The notes: generated by a model not told the origin, from the letters alone. DNA of 64,000 nt from Streptomyces sp. AP-93 (GCF_022808175.1 NZ_JALGBX010000012.1:124001-188000); one strand, 5' to 3'. Shown: positions 1 to 8,698, counted from the stretch's first letter. Translations and numbers: made by a program.

Positions 1-2
1 AC

Positions 3-161
3 GACCGCGACACCGCCCCGGACGGGCTGTACGCGACGGGGGCGCCGGCGGAGGCCGTGGACGCGCGGACGCTGTCGCCGGGCGGCAAGGGGCACAAGAC
101 CGAGCGGTCCGAGGGCGGGCCGATGTCGTCGTCCGCCACCCATGTGAGGTTCCCCTCGTAG
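3..161 (+). CDS. 3' end of an unidentified gene
   Basis: A frame open from the window edge reads 52 codons to a TAG with strongly GC-biased third positions, and ends ...SSATHVRFPS. The start lies outside the window. The residues are hydrophilic and rich in Gly, Ala, Asp and Arg, with no motif I recognise. A large palindrome suited to a bidirectional terminator lies downstream, before the convergent P450 gene, which supports this being a real gene end. Function unknown. Confidence 0.5.
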   Translation, partial: DRDTAPDGLYATGAPAEAVDARTLSPGGKGHKTERSEGGPMSSSATHVRFPS

Positions 162-301
162 CGGCCCCCCTGCACCGCCGTCGGCGCCAACCCTCCATGG
201 ATTCCGGCTACTTCGACGGCCAAAATCCACAGTTTCGGCTCCATACGCAAGGTGGTGGTTCCCGAGGCGGGCAGCAGCTTCGCGCTCTGACCTCCGGGTC
301 G

Positions 302-353
302 GGGACAGGGTGGTGCCCCGGGCCGCATGCGGCCCGGGTCACCACCCTGTCCC
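302..353. terminator. Large bidirectional terminator hairpin
   Basis: A 52-nt palindrome with 26-nt arms and a single mismatch (C316 against T339), centred on GCATGC. It sits between the gene ending at 161 on the plus strand and the P450 ending at 376 on the minus strand, so it can terminate both. There is no U tract, as is usual in Streptomyces. Confidence 0.75.
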
Positions 354-375
354 GTACACCGTGCCCGGCGCCCGC

Positions 376-1605
376 TCAGGCCTGGCGGAGCACCACGGGA
401 AGGGCCCCGTAGCCGTTCAGCAGGAAGGTGGGCAGCGGCTTCAGGTCCCGGTCCGGGCAGCCGAGGGTCATGTCCGGGTAGCGCTCGAAGAGCGCGGCGA
501 GGGCGGTGGTGGCCTCCAGCACGGCCAGCGGGGCGCCCAGGCAGCGGTGCACGCCGTGGCCGAATCCGAGGGTGTCGCGCCCGGTGCGCAGCAGGTCGAA
601 CTCCGTGGCGTCCGCCCCGTACCGCTCCGGGTCGCGGCCGCCGGCCGCGAAGGAGACGAGGATGGCGTCGCCCTGCCGGATCTTGACCCCGTCCAGGTCG
701 ATGTCCTCCACCGCGAAGCGCATGGGCGAGTAGCTCGCGGGGCTGTGCACCCGCATCGTCTCGGCGACCACGTCCTCCCAGCCGGCCCGTCCCTCCCGTA
801 CGTGCGCCAGCTGCGCGGGACGGGACAGCAGCGCGCCCACGGCGTTGGTGATCAGCGTGGACGTGGTGTCCTGGCCCGCCGCGATCAACAGGAAGAGAGA
901 GCCGAGCAGTTCGGGCTCGGTGAGCCCCTCGCCGTTGTCCCGGGCCTCGATCAGCGAGGACGTCAGGTCGTCGCCCGGCTCGGCCCGCTTGGCCGCCACG
1001 TGCCCGGCCAGCAGCCCGAAGGCCGTCATGCGCGCGGCTTCCATCTCGTCCGCCGGGACCGTCGTGCTGAACACGGTGCCCAGCGCGGCCGACAGCGCGT
1101 CCCGCCCGGCGCCCCGCTCGACTCCGAACAGCTCGCATATCACCTGGGGGGGCAGCAGTTCCGCGAAGGCGGAGCGCAGGTCGACGGGCTCGCCGGCCGG
1201 TACGGAGTCCAGTGCGCCGAGCAGCTCGGCGGTCAGCTCCTCGACCCGGGGCCGCAGGGCCGCGGCCCGCCGCGCCGTGAACGCCCCCGCGACGAGGCGG
1301 CGCAGCCGGCCGTGCTCCTCGCCGTAGGCGAACAGCATGTTCTCGTTGGCCACCCAGGGATAGAGCGGCCACTCCGGCGTTATCCGCCCGTCGGCGAAAT
1401 CCGGCCAGTGCCGCCGGGCGTCCTTGGACACCCGCGGGTCGAGCAGCAGGCGCTCGACGTACTGCTGGCCCACCACGGCCCAGGCGCGGACCCCGCCCGG
1501 GAGCTCCACCTCGACCGCCGGTGCCTGCTCCCGGAGCATCGCGGCCTCACCCGCGATGTCCCGCCCCGCCACGTCCAGTGCGTACGGGCAAACAGCCATG
1601 TCCAT
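376..1605 (-). CDS. Cytochrome P450 monooxygenase
   Basis: A heme-thiolate monooxygenase of the bacterial class I type, 409 residues, the usual length. The product shows the I-helix oxygen-binding segment AGQDTTST, the K-helix ExxR motif (ETMRVHS), and the heme-binding loop FGHGVHRCLGAPLA with its cysteine ligand. I start it at the ATG reading MDMAVCPYALD; an upstream extension reads as low-complexity, non-homologous sequence. It is transcribed divergently from the acyl-CoA carboxylase and regulator genes across a 600-bp control region. No redox partner lies next to it. The substrate cannot be read from sequence; a tailoring oxidation of the polyketide is plausible, but it is at the cluster edge and may be unrelated. 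Family call secure. Confidence 0.93.
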   Translation of the reverse strand: MDMAVCPYALDVAGRDIAGEAAMLREQAPAVEVELPGGVRAWAVVGQQYVERLLLDPRVSKDARRHWPDFADGRITPEWPLYPWVANENMLFAYGEEHGRLRRLVAGAFTARRAAALRPRVEELTAELLGALDSVPAGEPVDLRSAFAELLPPQVICELFGVERGAGRDALSAALGTVFSTTVPADEMEAARMTAFGLLAGHVAAKRAEPGDDLTSSLIEARDNGEGLTEPELLGSLFLLIAAGQDTTSTLITNAVGALLSRPAQLAHVREGRAGWEDVVAETMRVHSPASYSPMRFAVEDIDLDGVKIRQGDAILVSFAAGGRDPERYGADATEFDLLRTGRDTLGFGHGVHRCLGAPLAVLEATTALAALFERYPDMTLGCPDRDLKPLPTFLLNGYGALPVVLRQA

Positions 1606-2209
1606 CTGTGCACTCCGTTCGGTTGGTCCCTGCGGTTTCCGTGCCCCACCACACCCGCGCACACCGAGCAGAACGACGTGCCCCGTCGGACTGCTGGGCG
1701 CGGCCGACTCGGCCGCGTACGGATCGACGCGGTGCTCCTGGAGGCGCGGGACCGGGTGTCCGAGCGGCCCAGGGCGACGACGCTGCACGGCAGGGCGTTT
1801 TGGAGTCGTGCTTGGATTCGCCCTTTGGCCGGGAACATATATACCAACCGGTTTAATCTCTAGTGTTTCTCATGTGCCTCAGCCAAGAATTGGCGGAGCC
1901 ATTTACTCCGATTCATCTGTTCGTCCTGGTGGGGTGCCGTCCCCCCGATTTTGGCGACCGCTGGTACGCATATGCCGGACAGAACTGCGTTGAGCAGGCT
2001 GCGAGCCGTTCTTGAGCGACGTCGACGAAGGCGTCCGCACACGCGCTCCGCTTCTGGCCGGCCGCTCCCATAAACCCGCTCAGACGGTTTGTTCAGTGCT
2101 TCGTGGTCTTTCGGCGGCGTCGATGAACCGGTCCTGAGCACGTCTCAAGCGGGGCGAGAGCGGTCCTTGAGCCGGGTGTCCGACGGTGGCCGAGACCTGA
2201 GGAGGGGCA
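1606..2209. promoter_or_regulatory. Divergent control region with GBL-receptor-type operators
   Basis: A 604-bp gap between the divergent P450 and accE genes. It has locally AT-richer segments. At 1841-1858 lies ATACCAACCGGTTTAATC, built around the palindrome AACCGGTT and resembling autoregulatory elements bound by gamma-butyrolactone receptors. At 2071-2091 a degraded inverted repeat ends in the half-site CGGTTTGT, the arm of the perfect operator at 2474. I see no convincing protein gene here. Confidence 0.5.
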
Positions 2210-2413
2210 ATGGTCGAGTCGGACACCGGGAAGCTCGAACTGCGGATCGAGCGCGGGTCGGTCAGCGAAGAAGAGCTGGCCGCGCTCACCGTCGTGTTGT
2301 GCTCGGTAATGGCGCAACGGGACGAGGCGGGCGGGGAGGAGTTGCCCGATGTCCCGCCGTGGCGACCCGAGCGGTCCAGCGCGGCCTATCGCTCTCCTTA
2401 TCACTGGCGGTAG
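2210..2413 (+). CDS. Acyl-CoA carboxylase epsilon subunit
   Basis: A 67-residue protein of the actinobacterial acyl-CoA carboxylase epsilon family, which stabilises the carboxyltransferase complex that makes malonyl- or methylmalonyl-CoA. The N-terminal stretch reads LELRIERGSVSEEELAALTV, and the C-terminus has the family ending WRPERSSAAYRSPYHWR. A strong Shine-Dalgarno (GGAGGGGCA) precedes the ATG. It lies just upstream of the beta subunit, as epsilon genes usually do next to accB/pccB. The pair probably supplies extender units for the type II polyketide synthases. No biotinylated alpha subunit is in the window, so a primary-metabolism alpha chain would have to be borrowed. Confidence 0.85.
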   Translation: MVESDTGKLELRIERGSVSEEELAALTVVLCSVMAQRDEAGGEELPDVPPWRPERSSAAYRSPYHWR

Positions 2414-2473
2414 GCGCCAGCGAGGCAGCATCAATCCATGGCTGATCTTGTGTGCCCGCCATGCTCCCGTTAT

Positions 2474-2495
2474 ACAAACCGCAGGAGCGGTTTGT
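2474..2495. promoter_or_regulatory. Perfect palindromic operator, ACAAACCG-N6-CGGTTTGT
   Basis: Two perfect 8-bp inverted arms separated by CAGGAG, lying 47 bp before the carboxylase beta start. The same half-site recurs at 2084-2091 and 5109-5116. Size, spacing and sequence fit TetR-family operators of the gamma-butyrolactone receptor/pseudoreceptor class, and the gene at 4146 encodes such a regulator. Binding is inferred. Confidence 0.65.
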
Positions 2496-2541
2496 TACGG
2501 TGAGGGTCGTCGATCGGGCCGCACCCTGGGAGGGACGTGTC

Positions 2542-4134
2542 GTGACCGTTGTGAATGACATTCCTCGGGCCTCTGCGGAGACGGCGGACGCTTACGGGCG
2601 TGTGGCCGAACTGCAGGCGGTCCGTGCGCAGGCGCTCGCCGGACCGAGCGAGAGGGCGACCGAGGCGCAGCATGCCAAGGGCAAGCTCACCGCCCGTGAG
2701 CGCATCGGGCTGCTGCTCGACGAGGGCTCGTTCCACGAGGTGGAGCAGCTGCGCCGGCACCGGGCGACCGGTTTCGGACTGGAGGACAAGCGCCCGTACA
2801 CCGACGGTGTCATCACGGGCTGGGGCAGGGTCGAGGGCCGTACGGTCTTCGTCTACGCGCACGACTTCCGGATCTTCGGCGGCGCGCTGGGCGAGGCCCA
2901 CGCGACGAAGATCCACAAGATCATGGACATGGCCATCGCGGCCGGTGCCCCGCTGGTCTCCCTGAACGACGGTGCGGGTGCCCGTATCCAGGAGGGCGTC
3001 TCGGCGCTGGCCGGTTACGGCGGCATCTTCCAGCGCAACACCAAGGCCTCGGGTGTCATCCCGCAGATCTCGGTGATGCTGGGCCCCTGCGCGGGCGGCG
3101 CGGCCTACTCCCCGGCGCTGACGGACTTCGTGTTCATGGTCCGGGAGACCTCGCAGATGTTCATCACCGGCCCGGACGTGGTCCGCGCGGTGACCGGCGA
3201 GGAGATCACCCAGAACGGCCTCGGCGGCGCCGACGTGCACGCCGGCACCTCGGGCGTCGCGCACTTCGCGTACGACGACGAGGAGACCTGCATCTCCGAG
3301 GTCCGCTACCTGCTCTCCATGCTTCCGCAGAACAACCGCGAGTACCCGCCGTGCGTGCCGTGCACGGATCCCCAGACCCGGCGCACCGAGGTGCTGCTGG
3401 ACCTGGTTCCGGCCGACGGCAACCGCCCGTACGACATGGCCAAGGTGATCGAGGAGCTCGTCGACGACGGCGACTACCTGGAGGTCCACGAGCGCTGGGC
3501 GCGCAACATCATCTGCGCCCTGGGGCGGCTGGGCGGCCAGGTGGTCGCCCTGGTGGCCAATCAGCCGCAGTCGCTGGCCGGTGTGCTCGACATCGAGGCC
3601 TCGGAGAAGGCCGCGCGGTTCGTCCAGATGTGCGACGCCTTCAACATCCCGATCATCACGCTGCTGGACGTGCCCGGCTTCCTGCCGGGCGTCGACCAGG
3701 AGCACGGCGGCATCATCCGCCACGGCGCGAAGCTGCTGTACGCGTACTGCAACGCGACCGTGCCGCGGATCTCGCTGATCCTGCGCAAGGCCTACGGCGG
3801 CGCGTACATCGTCATGGACTCCCAGTCCATCGGCGCCGACCTGACCTACGCGTGGCCCACCAACGAGATCGCGGTGATGGGCGCCGAGGGCGCCGCCAAC
3901 GTCATCTTCCGCAGGCAGATCGCCGAGGCCGAGGACCCCGAGGCGATGCGCGAGCGCATGGTCAAGGAGTACAAGGCCGAGCTGATGCACCCGTACTACG
4001 CGGCCGAGCGAGGCCTCGTCGACGACGTCATCGACCCGGCCCAGACCCGCGAGGTCCTCATCAGCTCGCTGGCGATGCTCCGCAGCAAACACGCGGACCT
4101 GCCCTCCCGCAAGCACGGCAATCCCCCGCAGTAA
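2542..4134 (+). CDS. Acyl-CoA carboxylase beta subunit (carboxyltransferase)
   Basis: A 530-residue carboxyltransferase of the PccB/AccB family, normal full length, transferring CO2 from carboxybiotin to acetyl- or propionyl-CoA. The N-terminal half carries KGKLTARERIGLLLDEGSF, GGALGEAHATKI and the oxyanion segment GPCAGGAAYSPAL; the C-terminal half carries DVPGFLPGVDQEHGGIIRHG and RKAYGGAYIVM. I chose the GTG at 2542, preceded by GGAGGGA, over the in-frame ATG at 2452, because the latter reads through the operator palindrome at 2474. Angucycline clusters carry homologues (JadN, AlpX) that provide malonyl-CoA or were proposed to act as decarboxylases. The adjacent epsilon gene favours a true carboxylase here. 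The TetR gene follows after 11 bp. Confidence 0.93.
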   Translation: MTVVNDIPRASAETADAYGRVAELQAVRAQALAGPSERATEAQHAKGKLTARERIGLLLDEGSFHEVEQLRRHRATGFGLEDKRPYTDGVITGWGRVEGRTVFVYAHDFRIFGGALGEAHATKIHKIMDMAIAAGAPLVSLNDGAGARIQEGVSALAGYGGIFQRNTKASGVIPQISVMLGPCAGGAAYSPALTDFVFMVRETSQMFITGPDVVRAVTGEEITQNGLGGADVHAGTSGVAHFAYDDEETCISEVRYLLSMLPQNNREYPPCVPCTDPQTRRTEVLLDLVPADGNRPYDMAKVIEELVDDGDYLEVHERWARNIICALGRLGGQVVALVANQPQSLAGVLDIEASEKAARFVQMCDAFNIPIITLLDVPGFLPGVDQEHGGIIRHGAKLLYAYCNATVPRISLILRKAYGGAYIVMDSQSIGADLTYAWPTNEIAVMGAEGAANVIFRRQIAEAEDPEAMRERMVKEYKAELMHPYYAAERGLVDDVIDPAQTREVLISSLAMLRSKHADLPSRKHGNPPQ

Positions 4135-4145
4135 CGGAGCACTCG

Positions 4146-4766
4146 ATGGCCAAACAAGAACGAGCGGTGCGGACGCGGGAGAGCCTGATCAGTTCCGCGG
4201 CCGAGATCTTCGACCGAGAGGGCTTCGCGGTGGCGTCCCTCTCCATGATCAGCACACAGGCCGGAGTGAGCAGCGGAGCGCTGCACTTCCACTTCGCCAG
4301 CAAGGCGGCCCTGGCCGACGCCGTGGAGAGCGCCGCGCTGGACCGGCTGCGGATCATCGCCGGGGCGGCGTCGCGGGAGGGGGCGGGCCGGCTCCAGTAC
4401 CTGGTCGATGTGACCCACGGGCTCGCCCTGGGGCTGCGCGGCGACGTGGTGCTGCGGGCGGGGTTCGGGCTGTGCGGCGACACGGCCCGCGTGACGCCGG
4501 GTGAGCTGCGCGAGCAGTGGCGGCGATGGGTCGAGGAGGCTGTGACGGAGGCCGAGAAGACGGGGGAGCTGCGGCCGGGGGTGGTGCCGGAGAGCGCCGT
4601 GACCGCGGTGGTGGCCGCGACCGTGGGCTTCGAGGTGCTCGGCTCCCGGGAGGAGGTCTGGCTCGCGCCGCACACGATCACCCGGTTCTGGGAGCTGCTG
4701 CTGCCGACGCTGGCGGCAGGGGACCGCCTCGCGGCGTTGGAACCGGAAGGATCATCCGGCGAATAG
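4146..4766 (+). CDS. Gamma-butyrolactone receptor-like TetR regulator
   Basis: A 206-residue TetR-fold repressor. The N-terminus MAKQERAVRTRESLISSAAE followed by IFDREGFAVASLSMIS and a helix-turn-helix (TQAGVSSGALHFHFASKAAL) is the hallmark of the ArpA/ScbR family rather than generic TetR. The C-terminal ligand domain, about residues 60-200, holds conserved tryptophans in EQWRRWVEE, as seen in that family. It starts at an ATG with GGAG upstream, directly after the carboxylase gene. Operator palindromes lie at 2474, 4768 and 5109, so autoregulation and control of the SARP at 5237 are likely. It could be a true butyrolactone receptor or a pseudoreceptor binding the antibiotic; no butyrolactone synthase (AfsA type) is visible in the window. 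Confidence 0.85.
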   Translation: MAKQERAVRTRESLISSAAEIFDREGFAVASLSMISTQAGVSSGALHFHFASKAALADAVESAALDRLRIIAGAASREGAGRLQYLVDVTHGLALGLRGDVVLRAGFGLCGDTARVTPGELREQWRRWVEEAVTEAEKTGELRPGVVPESAVTAVVAATVGFEVLGSREEVWLAPHTITRFWELLLPTLAAGDRLAALEPEGSSGE

Positions 4767-5236
4767 GACAGACCAGCCGGTCTGTTTCCGTCTGCTGGAT
4801 GAAATCCCGGCCCCCGGCGGCCCGCGGACCACGTTTCAGCAGGTGGGGGCGGGTGAGGGCAGGTGTGGAAGGTGGCCTCGGCTCTTCGCGAAGACGCGAG
4901 GGGCCGGGGCCACCTGTGTGTGGCGGCCGGGAATATTTTCGGCCATGTCGCCGCGACCCTCTTTCGTCGGCGTTCTGGTGGATCGATGCACCGACTCGCT
5001 TGGGAACAGCGGACGTTGGGCGCACGGATGGAGCGGCCGGGGTGGTCGTGGAGCCAAAGAGTGGCTGGAAATAGACGTCCAGGCCCTCTGGGCGGCTGGC
5101 TGGGATTGACAAACCGACTGCGCTGTTTTGTTATCAAGGGGTCCGGTTGTCTGTGCACCCGGGCCCCGGCAGCGGAAAACGCGGGAAAAAAACGCGCAGG
5201 CCGCGAACCGGCCTCCAAGCGACATTTGGGGAGAAC
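4767..5236. promoter_or_regulatory. Regulatory gap with two TetR-type palindromes
   Basis: 470 bp between the TetR gene and the first SARP gene. At 4768-4785 lies ACAGACC-AGCC-GGTCTGT, a palindrome with 7-bp arms beginning 2 bp after the TetR stop. At 5109-5131 lies ACAAACCG-N7-TGTTTTGT, an imperfect copy of the 2474 operator, well placed to control the SARP at 5237. The segment 5106-5140 is distinctly AT-rich and may hold the SARP promoter. No gene is evident. Confidence 0.55.
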
Positions 5237-6091
5237 GTGGACATCGAAGTGCTCGGTGCGCTGTCCGTTCATGAGAACGGGGTGTCGATCACACCGACGG
5301 CACCCAAGCCGCGGCAGGTCCTGTCCCTGCTCGCGCTCCACGCCGACCAGGTGGTGCCCGTGGCCACGCTGATCGAGGAACTGTGGGAGAAGTCCCCGCC
5401 GCGCAGTGCGCGCACCACGTTGCAGACGTACGTCCTGCAACTGCGCGAGCTCATCGGCGTGGCACTGGCCTACGGCGAGAACGAGCGCTGCACCCCGAAG
5501 GACATCCTGGCCACCCTCCCCGGCGGCTACCGGCTGGAGACCCGGGGCGGAAGCGTCGACTACCGGGAGTTCGAGCGCAGGGCCGGCGCCGGCTACCGGG
5601 CGATGGACGCCGACGACTACCAGGGTGCCGCGCGCCGGCTGGCGGACGCGCTCTCGCTGTGGACCGGTCCCGCGCTCACCGACGTACAGGCCGGGAGCCG
5701 GATCGAGACGGAGGTCAGGCGCCTGGAGGAGCTGCGCCTGTGCGCGCTCGACCAGCGCATCGAGGCGGATCTGCGACTGGGCCGCCACCGCGAGCTGCTG
5801 TCGGAGCTGACCGTCCTGGTCAAGCAGTACAGCCTGCACGAGAGCCTGCACGGTCAGTTCATGCTGGCGCTGCACCGCTCGGGCCGACGCGGCGAGGCGC
5901 TCAACGTCTACCAGCGGCTGCGCACCATGCTCGTCTCCGAGCTGGGCCTCGAGCCCTCGGCCGCGTTGAGCAGGCTGCAGCGCTCCATCCTGATGGCGCA
6001 CCCCGAGAGCGCGGCACCCCCCAAGACGGCTCTCCCGGTGACCGCGCCGGCGGGACCCGGCGGCGGGCGGCTCGTCGCGCGGACGACCTGA
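5237..6091 (+). CDS. SARP-family pathway activator 1
   Basis: A 284-residue Streptomyces antibiotic regulatory protein. An OmpR-like winged-helix DNA-binding domain occupies about residues 1-95 (KPRQVLSLLALHADQVVPVA, then TTLQTYVLQLRELIG) and a bacterial transcriptional activation domain follows (YREFERRAGAGYRAMDADDY, ALSLWTGPALTDVQ). It is a short SARP like ActII-ORF4 and DnrI, without ATPase or TPR modules. The GTG at 5237 follows GGGGAG and begins VDIEVLGALSV, matching the family start. It lies downstream of a TetR-type operator and ends convergent to the SARP at 6207. Expected role: direct activation of the polyketide promoters through heptameric direct repeats. Confidence 0.92.
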   Translation: MDIEVLGALSVHENGVSITPTAPKPRQVLSLLALHADQVVPVATLIEELWEKSPPRSARTTLQTYVLQLRELIGVALAYGENERCTPKDILATLPGGYRLETRGGSVDYREFERRAGAGYRAMDADDYQGAARRLADALSLWTGPALTDVQAGSRIETEVRRLEELRLCALDQRIEADLRLGRHRELLSELTVLVKQYSLHESLHGQFMLALHRSGRRGEALNVYQRLRTMLVSELGLEPSAALSRLQRSILMAHPESAAPPKTALPVTAPAGPGGGRLVARTT

Positions 6092-6128
6092 CCGCCCGGG
6101 CCTCGCGGCAGCCGGCGACATGACCACC

Positions 6129-6175
6129 GAAGCCCTTCTCCCCGGCCCTCGAACGAGGGCCGGGGGAAGGGCTTC
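6129..6175. terminator. Bidirectional terminator between convergent SARP genes
   Basis: A GC-rich hairpin with about 22-bp arms (GAAGCCCTTC...CCGGCCCTCG and its complement), one bulged base and a 2-nt centre. It lies between two convergent regulatory genes ending at 6091 and 6207. Confidence 0.75.
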
Positions 6176-6206
6176 AGTGCTGTGTACGGGGCGTCGAGGA
6201 CGGCCG

Positions 6207-7148
6207 TCAGCGGCTCGCAGCGCGGTCCATGGCCAGCTGCTCGAAGCGGTCGGCCAGTTCCCGCTGCTGCCGGCTGAGGACCTCGACCTGGTGGCGCAGC
6301 CGGGCCACCTCGGCGCGCAGCGGGTGCATGCCCTCCGCCCCCTGCGCTTCTCCCGTTTCCCAGGGTGCCGGGGCCTGCCGGTGGCGGATCGACTCCATGC
6401 GGCCGCGCAGTACGGGCCCCGGCTCCACTCCGAGATCGTGCACGAGCCGGCTTCGCGCCCGGTCGTAGACGCCCAGTGCCTCGGCCTGGCGCCCGCACTG
6501 GTCCAGCGCGGTCATCAGCAGCTCGTAGAAGCGTTCACGCAGCGGGTGAGAAGCCGTCAGCTCCGCCAGCTCGCCGGCTACCTCCCCGGCCCGGCCGGCC
6601 CGCAGACAGGCGTCGTACAGCGTCTCGAGGGTGATCAGCCGGTTCTCCTCCAGCAGCGACGCCTCGGTCGAGCAGATGGTGCCGCGGCCCGCTCCCTCCA
6701 GCGCGGGGCCGCGCCACAGCGCCAGCGCCTCGCGCAGGACCTCGGCCGAACGGGCCGGTTCGGTGGCGGCCAGCGAGCGGCCCCGGGCCATGAGGCGGTG
6801 GAAGCGCTGGGCGTCGGTGCCGGCCCCGCCCAGGCGCAGTACGTAGCCCAGCGGGCGGGTCACGAGCCACTCGTGGTGGCTCCCGCCGGAACCGGAACCG
6901 GGCGCGAGTGCGGGTGCGGGCAGCAGCATCCGGCGCAGCCGGGCGACATGGGTCTGCAGGGCATTGGCGGCGTTGGCGGGCGGATGTTCGCCCCACAATT
7001 CGTCCACGAGCCGGTCCGCGGAAACGACCTGGCCGGCCTTCACGGCGAGCGTTCCCAAAAGGGCACGCTGCTTGGCGCCGGCCGGTGTGATCCGAATATC
7101 GGCGCGATCGTCGAAGACCTGGACGGGGCCCAGGATTCGAAACTCCAT
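6207..7148 (-). CDS. SARP-family regulator 2 with C-terminal coiled coil
   Basis: A 313-residue SARP: N-terminal OmpR-type domain (MEFRILGPVQVFDD, GAKQRALLGTLAVKAGQVV, NALQTHVARLRRML), then the activation domain (LREALALWRGPALEGAGRG). Unlike the other two SARPs it carries an extra tail of about 40 residues (LRAEVARLRHQVEVLSRQQR) with heptad leucine and valine spacing, predicted to be a coiled coil. The start is the ATG at MEFRILGPV, preceded by GAGGATGAG; a longer frame upstream adds unrelated residues. Sequence differs clearly from SARPs 1 and 3, so it is not a recent duplicate. Confidence 0.9.
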   Translation of the reverse strand: MEFRILGPVQVFDDRADIRITPAGAKQRALLGTLAVKAGQVVSADRLVDELWGEHPPANAANALQTHVARLRRMLLPAPALAPGSGSGGSHHEWLVTRPLGYVLRLGGAGTDAQRFHRLMARGRSLAATEPARSAEVLREALALWRGPALEGAGRGTICSTEASLLEENRLITLETLYDACLRAGRAGEVAGELAELTASHPLRERFYELLMTALDQCGRQAEALGVYDRARSRLVHDLGVEPGPVLRGRMESIRHRQAPAPWETGEAQGAEGMHPLRAEVARLRHQVEVLSRQQRELADRFEQLAMDRAASR

Positions 7149-7339
7149 CTCATCCTCGCACGGGGAGAGTCGGCTGGTACGCGGCCGAAGATCCGTACTC
7201 GGCATTCACTCGAAAATGGCCGAGGATCCTTCCGTCCTTATCAGATCCTAGGCGCTTCTCGGTGTCGGTGGAGGATTTATCGGCCGTATGTGGGGATTCG
7301 TGGAGTATTCCTTGAGGGGGATTCAGGTGCCTCGCGGTT

Positions 7340-7537
7340 TCACGGCTGGTCGCCGGTCAGGTCAGGAAAGCCCACCTGTACCCCGCGCCCGTGCCAGGCG
7401 CTCAGCAGCCGCAGCAGGGTCTTCGGATCGGGCAGGCCCTGCAGCCCGGGCGGGCCTGCCGCCTGGTCCCGGGCGAGTCGGTTCAGCAGCCCGCGGGTGA
7501 GCGGGTCGGCGCTCGGCGCCGTCGAATCCGTTGGCAT
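7340..7537 (-). CDS. Small hypothetical protein, 65 residues
   Basis: A possible short gene beginning MPTDSTAPSADPLTRGLLNR and ending in a plausible amphipathic segment (DPKTLLRLLSAWHGRGVQVG). The composition is protein-like and the third positions are GC-biased, but no clear ribosome binding site precedes the ATG and I recognise no family. It sits between SARPs 2 and 3. Could be chance. Confidence 0.3.
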   Translation of the reverse strand: MPTDSTAPSADPLTRGLLNRLARDQAAGPPGLQGLPDPKTLLRLLSAWHGRGVQVGFPDLTGDQP

Positions 7538-7782
7538 GGCCGGAAACGTAGCAGCGCCGCCTAGAGCGCCGAAAGAGAACTCGTTCGGCAGATATGGGGC
7601 GGTCCCATTGGAGAGGCGCTCAAGACGCACTCAATTCCTGCATATGACACGGTCGGAGAAGGATAAGGTGCCCCTCGTCCGCCGTCGACGGCAAAGACAA
7701 GAAGGGCCAGAAGGCGACAGTATCGAATAACTCGAACACCGGCTTGTTGCCGACGTTGGCCGGCAAGGCGCGGAGGGGAATC

Positions 7783-8604
7783 ATGAAGATCAAGGTCCTG
7801 GGTCCGTTGAATGTCGAAGTCAACGGTATATCGGTCGTCCCGACGGCGGGCAAGCCGCGCCAGATCCTGGCGCTGCTCGCGCTCTATCCGGGCAGGGTGG
7901 TGCCCGTGCCCACCCTGATGGAAGAGATCTGGGGCACCCACCTGCCGCAGAGCGCGCTGACCACGCTTCAGACCTACATCCTCCAGCTGCGCCGCAGACT
8001 GGGCACCGCCATGGGCCCGGACGCGCCCGGCTCGGCCAAGGACGTGCTCGCCACCCGGTACGGCGGCTACCTGCTCCAGGTCCCGGCCGAGGCGGTCGAC
8101 GTGCGCACGTACGAGCGCCTGGTGGCGGAGGGGCAGCAGGCGTTCGAGGACGGTGAGGACGAGCGGCTGGCCAAGTGTCTGCGCGCGGCACTGGACCTGT
8201 GGGAAGGTCCCGCGCTGGTGGACGTACGCGTCGGCCCGATCCTCGACATCGAGGTGATGCGGCTGGAGGAGAGCCGGCTCGTGGCCCGCGAGCGCCGCAT
8301 CGACGCCGACCTGCGGCTGGGCCGGCACATCGAACTCATCGCCGAGCTCACCGACCTGATCGCCCGCCACCCCCAGCACGAAGGGCTGCACTCGCAGGCC
8401 ATGGTCGCGCTCTACCGGTCGGGCCGGCAGGCCTCCGCGCTCGACGTCTACCGCCGGATGCGCCAGCGGCTGATCGACGAGCTCGGCGTGGAGCCCTCGC
8501 CGCAACTCCAGCGGCTGCACCAGGCGATGCTCGCCGTCGACCCGCGCCTGGACGTGGCCTGCGGGCCGCGGCGCAGCTCGACCTTCGATCTGTACGCAGC
8601 CTGA
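7783..8604 (+). CDS. SARP-family pathway activator 3
   Basis: A 273-residue SARP closely resembling SARP 1. Both share the order KPRQILALLALYPGRVVPVP, EEIW, TTLQTYILQLRRRLG and a similar activation domain (LDLWEGPALVDVRVGPILDI). The ATG at 7783 follows GGAGGGG with good spacing, and the product starts MKIKVLGPLNV, as the family does; an upstream ATG is in frame but adds a non-family leader. Its orientation toward the thioesterase and first KS/CLF genes suggests it may serve that operon. The likeness to SARP 1 points to duplication within the cluster. Confidence 0.92.
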   Translation: MKIKVLGPLNVEVNGISVVPTAGKPRQILALLALYPGRVVPVPTLMEEIWGTHLPQSALTTLQTYILQLRRRLGTAMGPDAPGSAKDVLATRYGGYLLQVPAEAVDVRTYERLVAEGQQAFEDGEDERLAKCLRAALDLWEGPALVDVRVGPILDIEVMRLEESRLVARERRIDADLRLGRHIELIAELTDLIARHPQHEGLHSQAMVALYRSGRQASALDVYRRMRQRLIDELGVEPSPQLQRLHQAMLAVDPRLDVACGPRRSSTFDLYAA

Positions 8605-8698
8605 ATCGAGTACCACTCAAGGCCCACGGGTGAGGCTCGGGCCGCGAAGGCGCCGTAGGACGAACGTGCCCGCACAGCTTCACGGAGGAGGGCGACCG

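Noticed and set aside
376..1863. Long plus-strand frames antisense to the P450 gene.
   Set aside because: GC-rich shadow frames with Arg/Gly/Ala/Pro-rich translation and no motifs; the minus-strand P450 explains the region.
1860..1916. A possible 18-residue minus-strand peptide (MNRSKWLRQFLAEAHEKH) in the P450/accE control region.
   Set aside because: Only a weak AGGACG ribosome site and it overlaps operator-like sequence; no supporting neighbours.
2452..2541. Earlier ATG for the carboxylase beta subunit.
   Set aside because: It would read through the 2474-2495 palindrome and adds a non-family leader; the GTG at 2542 has a good ribosome site.
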